A DNA stretch of 64,000 bases from Bin87 sp034421995 (GCA_034421995.1 DAOUJY010000038.1:54551-118550), one strand, 5' to 3'; shown: positions 41,280 to 50,715, counted from the stretch's first letter. The notes: generated from the letters alone by a model not told the origin. Translations and numbers: made by a program.

Positions 41280-41770
41280 GCCGTCGTCCCAATGTTTCCC
41301 CCGCTCGGCTGCCGAAGCCGGCGCAAGCCTTCTTCCAGCGCTACCCAAGGCAGCAGCGCGCACTTGATGCGCACCGGGTACTGCCGTACCACTTCCAGCG
41401 CCTCCAAATCGCCCAGCTCCGCCAGGGCCACGGGAGGCAGCGGTTTCCCCTGCATCAGGTCCCGGAACAGCTGGGACAGGTCGGCGGCCTGTTCAATGGT
41501 GCGGCCTTGCACCCCTTCCGCCAGCAGTGATGCCGACGCCTGAATGATGCTGCACCCTTCCGCCAGCGCGCTCACGGCGGCAATGGGAGCGTTGTTTCCG
41601 CCCGGCTCGGCGAGCAAGAACTGCAAAGCAGCCCGGTCGCCGCAAAAGGGATTGAACTCTTCGGCTTCCGCGTCGGGGGCAGACAACCTGGTCCGGTGCC
41701 GTGGGTTCCGGTAGTGGTCCATTATGACGTCGCCGTACAGCGCGTCGGGATTGTCGGGCCGGGAGGACAT
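41276..41770 (-). CDS. SufU-like Fe-S scaffold / sulphur-transfer protein (second copy)
   Basis: A 164-residue IscU/SufU-type protein: LYGDVIMDHYRNPRHR, EFNPFCGDRAALQF (first Cys), AEGCSIIQASASLLAEGVQGR (second Cys) and PVRIKCALLPWVALEEGL (third Cys). All three ligand cysteines and the Asp after CG are kept, so it may be active despite wide divergence from the neighbour. It is the last gene of the suf operon, 22 bp after the canonical copy. SufU in Gram-positives accepts sulphur from SufS; the reason for two copies is unknown. Confidence 0.85.
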   Translation of the reverse strand: MSSRPDNPDALYGDVIMDHYRNPRHRTRLSAPDAEAEEFNPFCGDRAALQFLLAEPGGNNAPIAAVSALAEGCSIIQASASLLAEGVQGRTIEQAADLSQLFRDLMQGKPLPPVALAELGDLEALEVVRQYPVRIKCALLPWVALEEGLRRLRQPSGGNIGTTA

Positions 41771-41792
41771 AGGTGCCCGCGACGGGATTGGG

Positions 41793-42245
41793 CTACTCGG
41801 TGGTGGCGATGCCTTCGCCGTCCATGGCGGCCTTCAGGGTGTGCCAGGCCAGGATGGCGCATTTGATGCGCGTGGGGTAGGCGATGACCCCGGCCAGCAT
41901 TTCCAGGTCGCCCAGCAGGTCGTAATCCAGTTCGGCGTCCGGTTCGGTCAGCATCCGGTGGAACTCATCAAACTTGGCCATGGCTTCGGCGGAAGAACCG
42001 CCTTTCACCGCCTGGGTGAGCAACGAGGCTGAGGCTCGGCTGATGGCGCAGCCGTGGCCCTGGAAGGCCGCATCGTCCACGGTCTCTCCGCCGCCAATCC
42101 TGAGTTGCAGCGAAATCTCGTCGCCGCACAGGGGATTGTAGCCGTCCGCCTGGTGAGTGGGATCATCCAGAATGCGGAAGTTCCTGGGGCGCCGGTTGTG
42201 TTCCAGCAGGATTTCCTGGTACAGGTCGCTCAAATCCGAAGCCAT
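41793..42245 (-). CDS. sufU: SufU, Fe-S scaffold / sulphur acceptor for SufS
   Basis: A 150-residue SufU: LYQEILLEHNRRPRNFRIL, GYNPLCGDEISLQLRI, FQGHGCAISRASASLLTQAVKG, YPTRIKCAILAWHTLK. The three Cys and the Asp of CGD form the Zn/sulphur-transfer site. The inserted region between the second and third Cys that marks SufU rather than IscU is present. The ATG overlaps the sufS stop as TGATG, so translation is coupled to its partner enzyme. Confidence 0.92.
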   Translation of the reverse strand: MASDLSDLYQEILLEHNRRPRNFRILDDPTHQADGYNPLCGDEISLQLRIGGGETVDDAAFQGHGCAISRASASLLTQAVKGGSSAEAMAKFDEFHRMLTEPDAELDYDLLGDLEMLAGVIAYPTRIKCAILAWHTLKAAMDGEGIATTE

Positions 42246-43513
42246 CAGCCGAATACCTCAATCACCCGGTCAATTCCCTTGACCAGAGTATCAATTTCCT
42301 CGGTAGTGTTGTAGAAGGACAGGGAAGCGCGCACCGTGGCCGGGACTTCGTAGCGGGCCATCACTGGCTGGGCGCAGTGGTGGCCGGTACGCACGGCGAT
42401 GCCCTCGGCATCGAGGATGGTGCCGATGTCGTGGGCGTGGGCGGCCTCCATGAAGAAAGACAGAATGCCGCCCCGTTCCTGGGCGGTACCGATGAGCCGC
42501 ACGCCTTCTATGAGGCTGAGCCGCTCCGCGCCGTATCGCATCAACGCCTGCTCGTAGGCGGCGATGCGGTCCATGCCGATGGCTTCCAGGTATTCCACCG
42601 CCGCGCCCAACCCGATTGCGCCGGCGATGTCGGGAGTGCCGGCCTCGAACTTGTGGGGCAGGACGTTGTAGATCGTTTCCTCGAAGGTGACAGACCGGAT
42701 CATCTCGCCACCGGACTGGTACGGCGGCATATCATTGAGCAGGTCGGCGCGGCCCCACAGGACGCCGATGCCGGTGGGTCCGTACATCTTATGTCCGGAG
42801 AAGGTCAGGAAGTCCGCCCCCAATACCTGCACGTCCACAGGCATATGAGGAATTGACTGGGCAGCATCAACCATCACCGGGATGCCGCGAGCATGGGCCA
42901 GTTCAGCCATTGCCGCCACGGGATTTATCGTTCCCAGGGCATTGGATTGGTGGACGACCGACACCAGACGAGTGCGGTCGTTGAGCATACCTTCGTATTC
43001 GTCCATCAGCAGTTCCCCATCATCGTTGAAGGGAATGACGCGGAGGCGGATGCCGATTTCCTTGCCCAGGATTTGCCACGGAACGATGTTGGAGTGGTGT
43101 TCCATACCGGTGATGATCACTTCGTCGCCGGCTTTGAAGAACTTGCGCCCGAAGCTGTGGGCCACCAGGTTCAACCCTTCGGTCGTGCCCCGCACGTAGA
43201 TGATTTCGTTCGCGCTGGAGGCGTTGATAAACCGGCGCACGGCTTCCCGACCGGCTTCGTAATCGTCGGTGGCGCGCTGGCTCAGGGTGTGGACGCCGCG
43301 ATGGACGTTGGAGTTGTTGTGCAGGTAATAGCTGGTTATGGCGTCAATGACCGCCCGTGGTTTCTGGGTGGTCGCCGCGTTATCGAGATAGACCAGCGGT
43401 TTCCCGTTGACCAGTTGGTCCAGCACGGGGAAGTCCTGCCGGATGCGTTGGACGTCGATGACGTTCAACCCATTCTGGCCTGAACCCTGGCTATGTCCCG
43501 GAATGGTGGTCAC
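42245..43513 (-). CDS. sufS: Cysteine desulfurase SufS
   Basis: The 422-residue class II cysteine desulfurase takes sulphur from cysteine for Fe-S assembly. Motifs: PLVYLDNAATTQKPRAVID, VHRGVHTLSQRATDDYE, VDAAQSIPHMPVDVQVLGADFLTFSGHKMYGPTGIGVLWG with the PLP-Lys in SGHK, and VRTGHHCAQPVM carrying the catalytic Cys. It starts at the ATG at 43513 and overlaps sufD by ATGA. Together with sufB, sufC, sufD and sufU it forms a complete SUF machine. Confidence 0.96.
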   Translation of the reverse strand: MTTIPGHSQGSGQNGLNVIDVQRIRQDFPVLDQLVNGKPLVYLDNAATTQKPRAVIDAITSYYLHNNSNVHRGVHTLSQRATDDYEAGREAVRRFINASSANEIIYVRGTTEGLNLVAHSFGRKFFKAGDEVIITGMEHHSNIVPWQILGKEIGIRLRVIPFNDDGELLMDEYEGMLNDRTRLVSVVHQSNALGTINPVAAMAELAHARGIPVMVDAAQSIPHMPVDVQVLGADFLTFSGHKMYGPTGIGVLWGRADLLNDMPPYQSGGEMIRSVTFEETIYNVLPHKFEAGTPDIAGAIGLGAAVEYLEAIGMDRIAAYEQALMRYGAERLSLIEGVRLIGTAQERGGILSFFMEAAHAHDIGTILDAEGIAVRTGHHCAQPVMARYEVPATVRASLSFYNTTEEIDTLVKGIDRVIEVFG

Positions 43514-44883
43514 GAGCGGCCTCCATTGGTCAAAGACCCGATGGGCAGGGAGATGTCAGCGTCGGGGATGGAGTCCTGGAACATTTGGTCAAGATACTCG
43601 CGCAACGGTTCCAGCGCCACGGTGTCGATGATCTCGCTGGCAAAGGCGTGGATCAGGATGCGGCTGGCGGTGGGCAGGTCGAGGCCCCGGCTGCGCATGT
43701 AAAAAACGGTATCGGCATCGATATGCCCGGCGGTGGCGCCGTGTCCGCACTTCACGTCATCGGCGTAGATAAGCAGACTCGGCTTGCTGTCAACCTCGGC
43801 CTCGTCGGAGAGGAGCAGGTTCTTGTCGGTCTGCTGGGCGTCGGTTTTCTGGGCATCCTGGCGCACGGTGACGTTGCCGCCGAAAACTGCGCGGGAACGC
43901 CCATCCAATATGCCCTTGTAGAACATTCTGCTGGTGCCGTAGGGCTCGGTATGGTCAATGTTGATGTAGTTGTCCATATGCTGGCTGCCGGTGGTGAGAT
44001 ACAGGCCGTTCAGCGTGCATTCAGCCCCGGTTCCGGACAGCGTTACGCCAAAATCGTTGCGTCCCAACGCCGCCCCCCTGGCTATGGAAACGGACGAAAA
44101 AGCCGAGTCTTTCTGCTGGAGGACGCGGCTGGTGCCGACGTGGTAGGCATCCATGCCCTCCAGCAGAAGGCGATAGTGCTCCACGTTGGCCCCTTCTGCC
44201 AGCGAGGCTTCCGTAACCGCGTTGGTGAAGTAACGGGTTTCCTCCGGTCCGACGAAAGTTTCGATCACCGTGGCCCGGGAGTTTGCGCCGGCGGATATGA
44301 CGGTGCGGGGATGGGTGACCCGGGGCTGTTCCCGTCCGGTGGTGAGGTACACCAAGTTGATGACACCGGCGTCGGCGCCGGGAGGGACCACAATCGCCGC
44401 GCCGTCCCGCACGAAGGCGGTATTGAGGGCTACGAAGCCGTCATCCTCGGGCTGCGCCAGTTTGGCCAACGTCCCATCGAGACCTTGCCCGGCGCCGATG
44501 GCTTCAGCCAAGGTATGGACCGCGAGAGCATCGGATGCTCCAAAGCCGATTCCATTGCATAGCCCGGGCGCAACGACGCCGTCCACGAACACCAATGTGC
44601 GCCAGTCCGCTTGCCACGGGGCGGACGTTTGGACTGCCGCCAGGTCGATCCCTGCCTGCCCAACAGCCAATGGATGAGGGTGGGCAAAGGCTTCGCGGGC
44701 GATGGGAGCGACGTTGGTGTACTTCCACGGCTCGTTGCCGCGGCGGGCGGTGGGCAGGCCGAGTTTGGCGAACGCATCCCAACCGCGCTGCCGCAGTTTG
44801 ACCAGGGCCTCCGGCCCGTCGGCCGGCTGCGCGACGTAAGCGGCAGCGTAGTGGGGGTAGGTTTCGGCGGAGGTAGTGGTCAT
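43510..44883 (-). CDS. sufD: Fe-S cluster assembly protein SufD
   Basis: A 457-residue beta-helix subunit of the SufBCD scaffold. The N-terminal LPTARRGNEPWKYTNVAPI is typical of SufD; the C-terminal core contains FYKGILDGRSRAVFGGNVTVRQDAQKTDAQQTDKNLLLS and KCGHGATAGHIDADTVFYMRSRGL (with the His/Cys region). It overlaps sufS by 4 bp. The upstream gene is a PaREP1-like insert rather than sufC, which is unusual. Confidence 0.95.
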   Translation of the reverse strand: MTTTSAETYPHYAAAYVAQPADGPEALVKLRQRGWDAFAKLGLPTARRGNEPWKYTNVAPIAREAFAHPHPLAVGQAGIDLAAVQTSAPWQADWRTLVFVDGVVAPGLCNGIGFGASDALAVHTLAEAIGAGQGLDGTLAKLAQPEDDGFVALNTAFVRDGAAIVVPPGADAGVINLVYLTTGREQPRVTHPRTVISAGANSRATVIETFVGPEETRYFTNAVTEASLAEGANVEHYRLLLEGMDAYHVGTSRVLQQKDSAFSSVSIARGAALGRNDFGVTLSGTGAECTLNGLYLTTGSQHMDNYINIDHTEPYGTSRMFYKGILDGRSRAVFGGNVTVRQDAQKTDAQQTDKNLLLSDEAEVDSKPSLLIYADDVKCGHGATAGHIDADTVFYMRSRGLDLPTASRILIHAFASEIIDTVALEPLREYLDQMFQDSIPDADISLPIGSLTNGGRS

Positions 44884-44916
44884 AAAAAGCCTGATGCGGT
44901 GTAAGAAGCGGCAGCC

Positions 44917-45378
44917 TTATCGGCCTTGACGGAACCCTTGTGGAGGCCGGAGGCGACGGAGTTGAGGCGCTATCCTGGTGATGAACCCATTCACCTGCCT
45001 CAAGTTCAAATCCACGATATATTGAGGCAAATTGTTCTCATAAAAGTTCTCGTGCAAGTCCTGGGCTGAGTGAAATAGCATATCCAAGTCGGGATCTTGG
45101 TCTGCGGTGGCTACTCCTGCTACCAAAGCCCGCAAATCTTGATGACGTCCATGTGTGACACCGGCGTCTTTCCAGTTTTCCGCTACCGCCTTTACGATCT
45201 GCGCTGCCGAACCCCAACCCTTTTCTGAGGCTTGGTGTAAATCTCCATCTCTCAGATAGTCGTGCGCTTTGGTCATTAGCTCGAAACTGGCCGCTGTGTA
45301 ATCGCGCGTTTGCGGCGACAAACGTTGCCAGTCTGCATCGCTAATGGTGTTATTGGTGGGGTTAGCCGGCGTGGTCAT
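44917..45378 (-). CDS. PaREP1/HEPN-like protein inserted in the suf operon
   Basis: A 153-residue helical protein. SFELMTKAHDYLRDGDLHQASEKGWGSAAQIVKAVAENW is the PaREP1 signature region (GDL.QASEK.W.AA). The rest (TADQDPDLDMLFHSAQDLHENFYENNL) forms further helices. No RNase motif is clear. It lies 12 bp after the small Cys-rich gene and 33 bp before sufD, on the same strand, so it is cotranscribed with suf genes. Two related tandem proteins are at 32.4-33.2 kb. Function is unknown; an acquired module is likely because it splits sufC from sufD. Confidence 0.7.
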   Translation of the reverse strand: MTTPANPTNNTISDADWQRLSPQTRDYTAASFELMTKAHDYLRDGDLHQASEKGWGSAAQIVKAVAENWKDAGVTHGRHQDLRALVAGVATADQDPDLDMLFHSAQDLHENFYENNLPQYIVDLNLRQVNGFITRIAPQLRRLRPPQGFRQGR

Positions 45379-45390
45379 TCATTTCTCTCG

Positions 45391-45606
45391 CTATGGGGCG
45401 CAGGATTTACAATCCCGCACCTCGGCGCGCCCGGTACTGTTGGCCCTTGCCCGTGCTTCAATAACATCCTGATATGGGCCGTACCATTGGCCCGTGAGGA
45501 CTCGACCTACCCCGTGCTTTCCGGCTCCATTTCTACAATTGCCGCACGTGGCCTTGTGAACTGTCGCTCTGTTGTTGGGATGGTTTTCGTACACCCAATA
45601 AGCCAT
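45391..45606 (-). CDS. Small Cys-pair protein coupled to sufC
   Basis: A 71-residue protein beginning MAYWVYENHPNNRATVHKA. Two cysteine pairs, CGNC (about 21-24) and CKSC (about 66-69), could form one zinc or Fe-S site. The motif WxGPYxxxxEARARA between them looks like a conserved family of small YENW...H...CxxC proteins of unknown role. The ATG (45606) overlaps the sufC stop as TGATG, strong evidence that it is translated together with SufC. It precedes the PaREP1-like gene by 12 bp, so these two form a pair. Confidence 0.7.
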   Translation of the reverse strand: MAYWVYENHPNNRATVHKATCGNCRNGAGKHGVGRVLTGQWYGPYQDVIEARARANSTGRAEVRDCKSCAP

Positions 45607-46391
45607 CAGTCCTGCTCCGCCTCCTCCCGCACCCAATCGTAACCCTGTGCCTCCAACTGCTCCGCCAACTCCGGCCCGCCGCTCCGCACAATGCGGCCGT
45701 CCACCAGGACATGCACCTGGTCCGGGGTGATGTAGTTCAGGATGCGCTGGTAGTGCGTAACCACCACGGCCGCGTTGTCGGGCCGGCGCAGGCGGTTGAC
45801 GCCGTCGGCGACAATGCGCAGGGCGTCGATGTCCAGGCCGGAGTCGGTTTCGTCCAGCAGCGAAAGGGTGGGCTCCAGCAGGGCCATCTGCAATACTTCG
45901 TTGCGCTTCTTCTCGCCGCCGGAGAAGCCCTCGTTGACCGAGCGCCGGACCAATTCCGGATCAATCTCAACTTCGGCTACCTTGCTGCGGAGCAAGCGGT
46001 CGAACTCGCGAGCGCCCATTTCTTCCTCGCCCAGGTGGACGCGCTTGGCGTCCACGGCGGCCTTGAGGAACTGCCACGCGCGAACGCCGGGCAATTCGAT
46101 GGGATACTGGAAGGCCAGGAAGACGCCCTGGCGTGCCCGGTCCTCCGGTTCCATGTCCAACAAATCCATGCCCCTATAGACGGCTTTTCCTCCCGTTACA
46201 GTGTACTCGGGGCGGCCGGCCAACGTGTTGGCCAGGGTGCTTTTGCCGGAACCGTTTGGCCCCATGATGGCGTGGACCTCGCCGGGCTTTACTGTGAGGT
46301 TGACGCCGCGCAGGATTTCCTGCTCGTCGATGGAAACGTGGAGGTCGCGGACCTCCAGGATAGGGGCGGCATTTTCATTAGCGGCGGTCAT
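45606..46391 (-). CDS. sufC: Fe-S assembly ATPase SufC
   Basis: The ABC-type ATPase of SufBCD. 261 residues with Walker A MGPNGSGKST, GMDLLDMEPEDRARQGVFLAFQYPIELPGV (the SufC-specific Q-loop region), signature FSGGEKKRNEVLQ, Walker B LSLLDETDSGLDIDAL (with the SufC-typical DETDSGLD), and H-loop VVTHYQRIL. I prefer the ATG at 46391 to one at 46421. It follows sufB by 105 bp, a gap that contains a degenerate REP-like repeat. Confidence 0.96.
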   Translation of the reverse strand: MTAANENAAPILEVRDLHVSIDEQEILRGVNLTVKPGEVHAIMGPNGSGKSTLANTLAGRPEYTVTGGKAVYRGMDLLDMEPEDRARQGVFLAFQYPIELPGVRAWQFLKAAVDAKRVHLGEEEMGAREFDRLLRSKVAEVEIDPELVRRSVNEGFSGGEKKRNEVLQMALLEPTLSLLDETDSGLDIDALRIVADGVNRLRRPDNAAVVVTHYQRILNYITPDQVHVLVDGRIVRSGGPELAEQLEAQGYDWVREEAEQD

Positions 46392-46418
46392 GCAGTATCT
46401 TGCCTCATCGTTTCGCGC

Positions 46419-46462
46419 CATTCCGGCGAAAGTCGCAGATGCGCCTTTGGCGTGCCGGAATC
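46419..46462. repeat. REP-like repeat, copy 6 (degenerate), inside the suf operon
   Basis: cattccggcgaaagtcgc and cgtgccggaatccat form an imperfect inverted repeat between sufB and sufC. A hairpin here could set the relative amounts of SufB and the downstream genes. Confidence 0.5.
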
Positions 46463-46496
46463 CATTAGCGTCACTGTCCCAGGCTACCGAAAGGCT

Positions 46497-47969
<1,473 letters not shown>

Positions 47970-48036
47970 CGGGCGCACATCCTCCTCCGCCGAAGTTGGT
48001 GTAGCGGCTTTACGGCGGACAGTTAGGCTAATTCCC

Positions 48037-48049
48037 GACCATTAAGGTC
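48037..48049. promoter_or_regulatory. Candidate operator upstream of sufB
   Basis: GACC-ATTAA-GGTC is a perfect 4-bp inverted repeat with an AT-rich centre, 68 bp upstream of the sufB ATG, next to TTGACC and GATAAT promoter-like hexamers on the minus strand. Suf operons are often controlled by Rrf2-type regulators that bind such sites; no regulator gene is seen nearby, so this is a weak call. Confidence 0.3.
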
Positions 48050-48185
48050 AACAATTATCCTAGACCAGAGACGGGTTTCTGTCAACGGGAAAGGCTGCCT
48101 CACCTGCCCTCCTTCTTGGCAGGAAGATATACTAGCGGCACATCCTGCCTTTGGTCGAAGTCGACCACCACGGGGCGGGGTGACG

Positions 48186-48461
48186 CTACGCTACAGAGTC
48201 ACGCAGCGCGGGCTCGATCCGCAAGCGCAGGTCTAGGGCCCGGGCGATTTTCAGCACCGTGGCGAAGGACGGGTTGCCCTTGTCGGAAAGGGCCTTGTAC
48301 AGTCCTTCCCGGGTCATGCCCGCGGCCTGGGCCAGGTGGGTCATGTTCCGCTGCTGCGCCCGGGCGACGTCGCTCAGGGCAGCGCGAATCAGGCTGCCGT
48401 CGCCGGAGTCTTCCGGGACGGCGGCTTCCAGGTAGTAGTGCAAATCCTCCTCGGTTCTCAA
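48186..48461 (-). CDS. HTH antitoxin of HigA/addiction-module type (start uncertain)
   Basis: The C-terminal region is a clear Xre-like antitoxin: LIRAALSDVARAQQRNMTHLAQAAGMTREGLYKALSDKGNPSFATVLKIARALDLRL, as in the antidote family paired with RelE-like killers. From a TTG at 48461 the product is 91 residues. The conserved WDPVDHLRTEED lies just before that TTG, in the same frame, but no start codon precedes it, while a short ORF with a strong ribosome site reads the same bases in another frame. Either the antitoxin begins at the TTG, coupled to that ORF, or a frameshift has split the N-terminus. Confidence 0.65.
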   Translation of the reverse strand: MRTEEDLHYYLEAAVPEDSGDGSLIRAALSDVARAQQRNMTHLAQAAGMTREGLYKALSDKGNPSFATVLKIARALDLRLRIEPALRDSVA

Positions 48462-48553
48462 GTGGTCAACGGGATCCCAGCGCGTACCCCCTTGCGGATG
48501 AGTTCGTCGATGACGGCTTCCCGTTCCTGCTCCTCCCGGCCAACTTCGACCAT
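48458..48553 (-). CDS. Short ORF between toxin and antitoxin (leader or frameshifted N-terminus)
   Basis: Thirty-one residues, from ATG 48553 (MVEVGREEQE...) to a TGA at 48460-48458. GGAGG lies 7 bp before the ATG, overlapping the toxin stop. Its stop overlaps the antitoxin TTG (TTGA). It could be a coupling leader peptide, or the true antitoxin start separated from WDPVDHL by a one-base shift. Confidence 0.4.
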   Translation of the reverse strand: MVEVGREEQEREAVIDELIRKGVRAGIPLTT

Positions 48554-48556
48554 GGT

Positions 48557-48850
48557 TCACCTCCAATCCGGCGCCATTCTCCTGGCGCGCCTGATGTCCC
48601 GCTGCTGACTGTCCTTGTCTCCCCCGCAGAGCATGACGATGACTGCCGGGCCGCGCCGTATGAAGTACAGCCGGTAGCCCGGCCCGTAGTGGATGCGCAT
48701 TTCGGACACGCCGTCGCCCACTGGAGCAACGTCGCCGAAGTGGCCCAACCCGGCGTTGCGCAGGCGAACGTTAATGCGCGCCACCGCGCGACTGACACTA
48801 ACGTTTCTAATGCACACGTCCGCCATTGGGAACGGACCCGGCTCTCCCAA
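48557..48850 (-). CDS. RelE/HigB-like addiction module killer protein
   Basis: Up to 97 residues from TTG 48850, or 89 from ATG 48826. The C-terminal two thirds match the Gp49/HigB-type toxins closely: ARINVRLRNAGLGHFGDVAPVGDGVSEMRIHYGPGYRLYFIRRG, then VIVMLCGGDKDSQQRDIRRARRM. Such toxins cleave mRNA on the ribosome. The N-terminus does not match the usual F..W...L.D pattern, so it may be degenerate or the start wrong. The antitoxin follows on the same strand, the toxin-first order typical of higBA. Confidence 0.65.
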   Translation of the reverse strand: MGEPGPFPMADVCIRNVSVSRAVARINVRLRNAGLGHFGDVAPVGDGVSEMRIHYGPGYRLYFIRRGPAVIVMLCGGDKDSQQRDIRRARRMAPDWR

Positions 48851-49131
48851 CGTCTGCTGTTCATTCCACAGAGATAACGCGAAATCGCCAATCTGTTCGA
48901 TATGTCCCGTCGTATTCCTGAATGCGCTTCAAAGCTTCCCATCATAATTGACGGAATATGCCCGATGTGGCAAACTCGGCCCCGCGAAGGTCGAGGGTTC
49001 ACCAGCCCCACGGGGGATGGTGCAGGTTCTGCCTATGGGAAGGGGAGCATCGTGCCTCCTTTGCGGGACCTGCACCGGAACCCGGCGACCTTCGCAAGTA
49101 GCCCAATCCCGATGGCCGCAAAGGGGGTTCC
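48851..49131. other. Intergenic, no confident gene
   Basis: 281 bp between the TA module and the secreted protein gene. Short open frames exist on both strands, but none has a ribosome site together with a recognisable motif. I see no tRNA, repeat or strong promoter. Confidence 0.4.
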
Positions 49132-50004
49132 ATGCGCACCGTCATCCACAGCAGACTCGCCCGTCCCGTCAGCATCGGCGTCATCATCGCGGCCCTCATG
49201 GTCGCTGCCCTCGCCGCTGCGCCGGCCGCTCCCGCCCAGCCGAACAAGCCAATTATTGGCGTGTCCAGCAACGCCGGCGAAATTGAGGTGAGGTGGCACG
49301 CCGCAGCCGGCGCGCGGTTCTACACGGTTGGCTGGGTCAACAAGGATGAGTTCGAGGAGATGCGGGCTGCCGGCCGCGACTGGCTGGATGCCTTCCACTT
49401 TACGACAATCCCGGCCACCTACACGAGCCATAGGGTCAGCGGCCTAAAGGCCAGTTCCGACTACTACGCTATCGTCGGGGCACGGACGACGCGCTTCGGC
49501 GGCGAGCCTCCCGTGTGGTCTCCGTGGTCCGGTCTGGCGAGGACTTCGGGGCAACATGGCGCAGGCTTCTGTCCGGTTACGGGATTGCCACTACCTCCCG
49601 GTGGCTACCTCAGTGTCGGCGACAGCACCACCCACGCTGGCGGGCAGACCTTCACCCTGAACAGCGTGACCAAGAAGGCAGCGATAAGGCTCGGCGACAC
49701 CAGTTACCGGCCCTTCACTGGTCGCCAATACGTCCGAGTGTGTGGCACCGTGCAGACAACCCCCAACTTGGCCGGGTTCTTCCGCAGCGGCAGCGACTAT
49801 CACGTGGACACGGACGCCGGGCTGGGGTTTGCAGCACTCGACGACGACGTCACCGACTGGCGAGACGGCGGGATCATCATCCCGAAAGGACAGAGGCGGA
49901 GCGCCTGCGAGGTGTGGGACCTATCAGTCAATGCCAGCAACATCGTCATCGCGATCAACAACTGGCGCGCCAACCCCGACCTGTATCTGGTGACACTGCC
50001 GTAA
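49132..50004 (+). CDS. Secreted fibronectin type III-like domain protein
   Basis: A 290-residue exported protein. A signal peptide (residues 1-36) has basic RTVIHSR, a hydrophobic stretch IGVIIAALMVAALAAA and cleavage near APAQP. An Fn3-like domain follows (about 38-135: KPIIGVSSNAGEIEVRWHA, YTVGWVN, YTSHRVSGLKASSDYYAIVGA). The C-terminal 150 residues carry Cys pairs (GFCPVTG, RVCGTVQ, SACEVWD) and a beta-rich pattern I do not recognise. The ATG at 49132 has a GGGGG stretch upstream but no clear ribosome site. Probably extracellular; partner unknown. Confidence 0.7.
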   Translation: MRTVIHSRLARPVSIGVIIAALMVAALAAAPAAPAQPNKPIIGVSSNAGEIEVRWHAAAGARFYTVGWVNKDEFEEMRAAGRDWLDAFHFTTIPATYTSHRVSGLKASSDYYAIVGARTTRFGGEPPVWSPWSGLARTSGQHGAGFCPVTGLPLPPGGYLSVGDSTTHAGGQTFTLNSVTKKAAIRLGDTSYRPFTGRQYVRVCGTVQTTPNLAGFFRSGSDYHVDTDAGLGFAALDDDVTDWRDGGIIIPKGQRRSACEVWDLSVNASNIVIAINNWRANPDLYLVTLP

Positions 50005-50033
50005 GCCGACGCCGGGACGCCAGGAAGTGCCCA

Positions 50034-50374
50034 ATGACGTTACTCAAGGCTCTGCTCAGCTTCCGAGGCCGCATCGGCTGCGCCGCCTTCTGGGGAATCG
50101 CCATCGCGGTGCTCGCGCTGACCTTTGTCATCATCCCGGTCGCGGGCTCCACCTTGTCCGGGCCGCTGGTGCCCCTAATCATCGTCGGGTGGCTTGTGAT
50201 TGCATCCTGCCTCTGGCTCGCTGCCTGCGCTCTGCGTCTGCACGACGTGGGACGTTCCGGATGGCTGGCCTCGGCGCCCTGCTGCCGTTCGTGGGATTTG
50301 CCGTCCTCCTCTGGGTTGGTATCGCCCGTGCGGAGCCCGGGGAGAACTACCATGGGCCAAAAGCAATCATCTAG
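50034..50374 (+). pseudogene. DUF805 membrane protein, frameshifted near 50265
   Basis: DUF805 proteins are small inner-membrane proteins. The frame from ATG 50034 reads MTLLKALLSFRGRIGCAAFW, two membrane helices and RLHDVGRSGW; the family match then continues in the next frame as LGALLPFVGFAVLLWVGIARAEPGENYHGP. The join is near 50265. A single-base indel explains it, real or from assembly. It follows the secreted protein gene by 30 bp. Confidence 0.7.
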
Positions 50375-50401
50375 CGCCGTCGCCGGGCGGGCGGTTGGGG
50401 C

Positions 50402-50682
50402 GTGGGGCGTCGCGCGGTATCTAGCGTGGTGTTCCCGCTCCGCCTGAGCGGGTCGCTGCTCACCAGCTTGGGCAACCTGAGCGGTCTGACCAAGGTGTCG
50501 CTGCAAGATAACACCGGGTTGAGCGGCGCGTTGCTGTCCGGTTTCGTCAACCTGGGAACCTGCAACGCTTGGCGGCCGCCAATACCGGGCTGTGCGCCCC
50601 GAACGACCAGGAGTTCACCGACTGGCTAAACACGGTGGAGGACCTCACTCCATCGGCTGCCGACTTCGCGCGCTGCCGGTAG
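50402..50682 (+). pseudogene. Leucine-rich-repeat protein remnant
   Basis: Two fragments of an LRR protein of the plant-like type. One frame reads RLSGSLLTSLGNLSGLTKVS and LQDNTGLSGALLSGFVNLG; another, further on, gives AANTGLCAPNDQEFTDWLNT and VEDLTPSAADFARCR up to a TAG at 50682. There is no start codon with a ribosome site and at least one frame change, so this is the 3' end of a degraded gene. Together with the frameshifted DUF805 it marks a decaying stretch. Confidence 0.6.
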
Positions 50683-50715
50683 CCTGCTGATCCCACACCG
50701 GGAAGCGCAACGTAA

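Noticed and set aside
48466..49011. 181-codon minus-strand frame across the toxin
   Set aside because: Different frame from the recognisable RelE-like toxin, with low-complexity Ala/Arg/Ser content and no motif.
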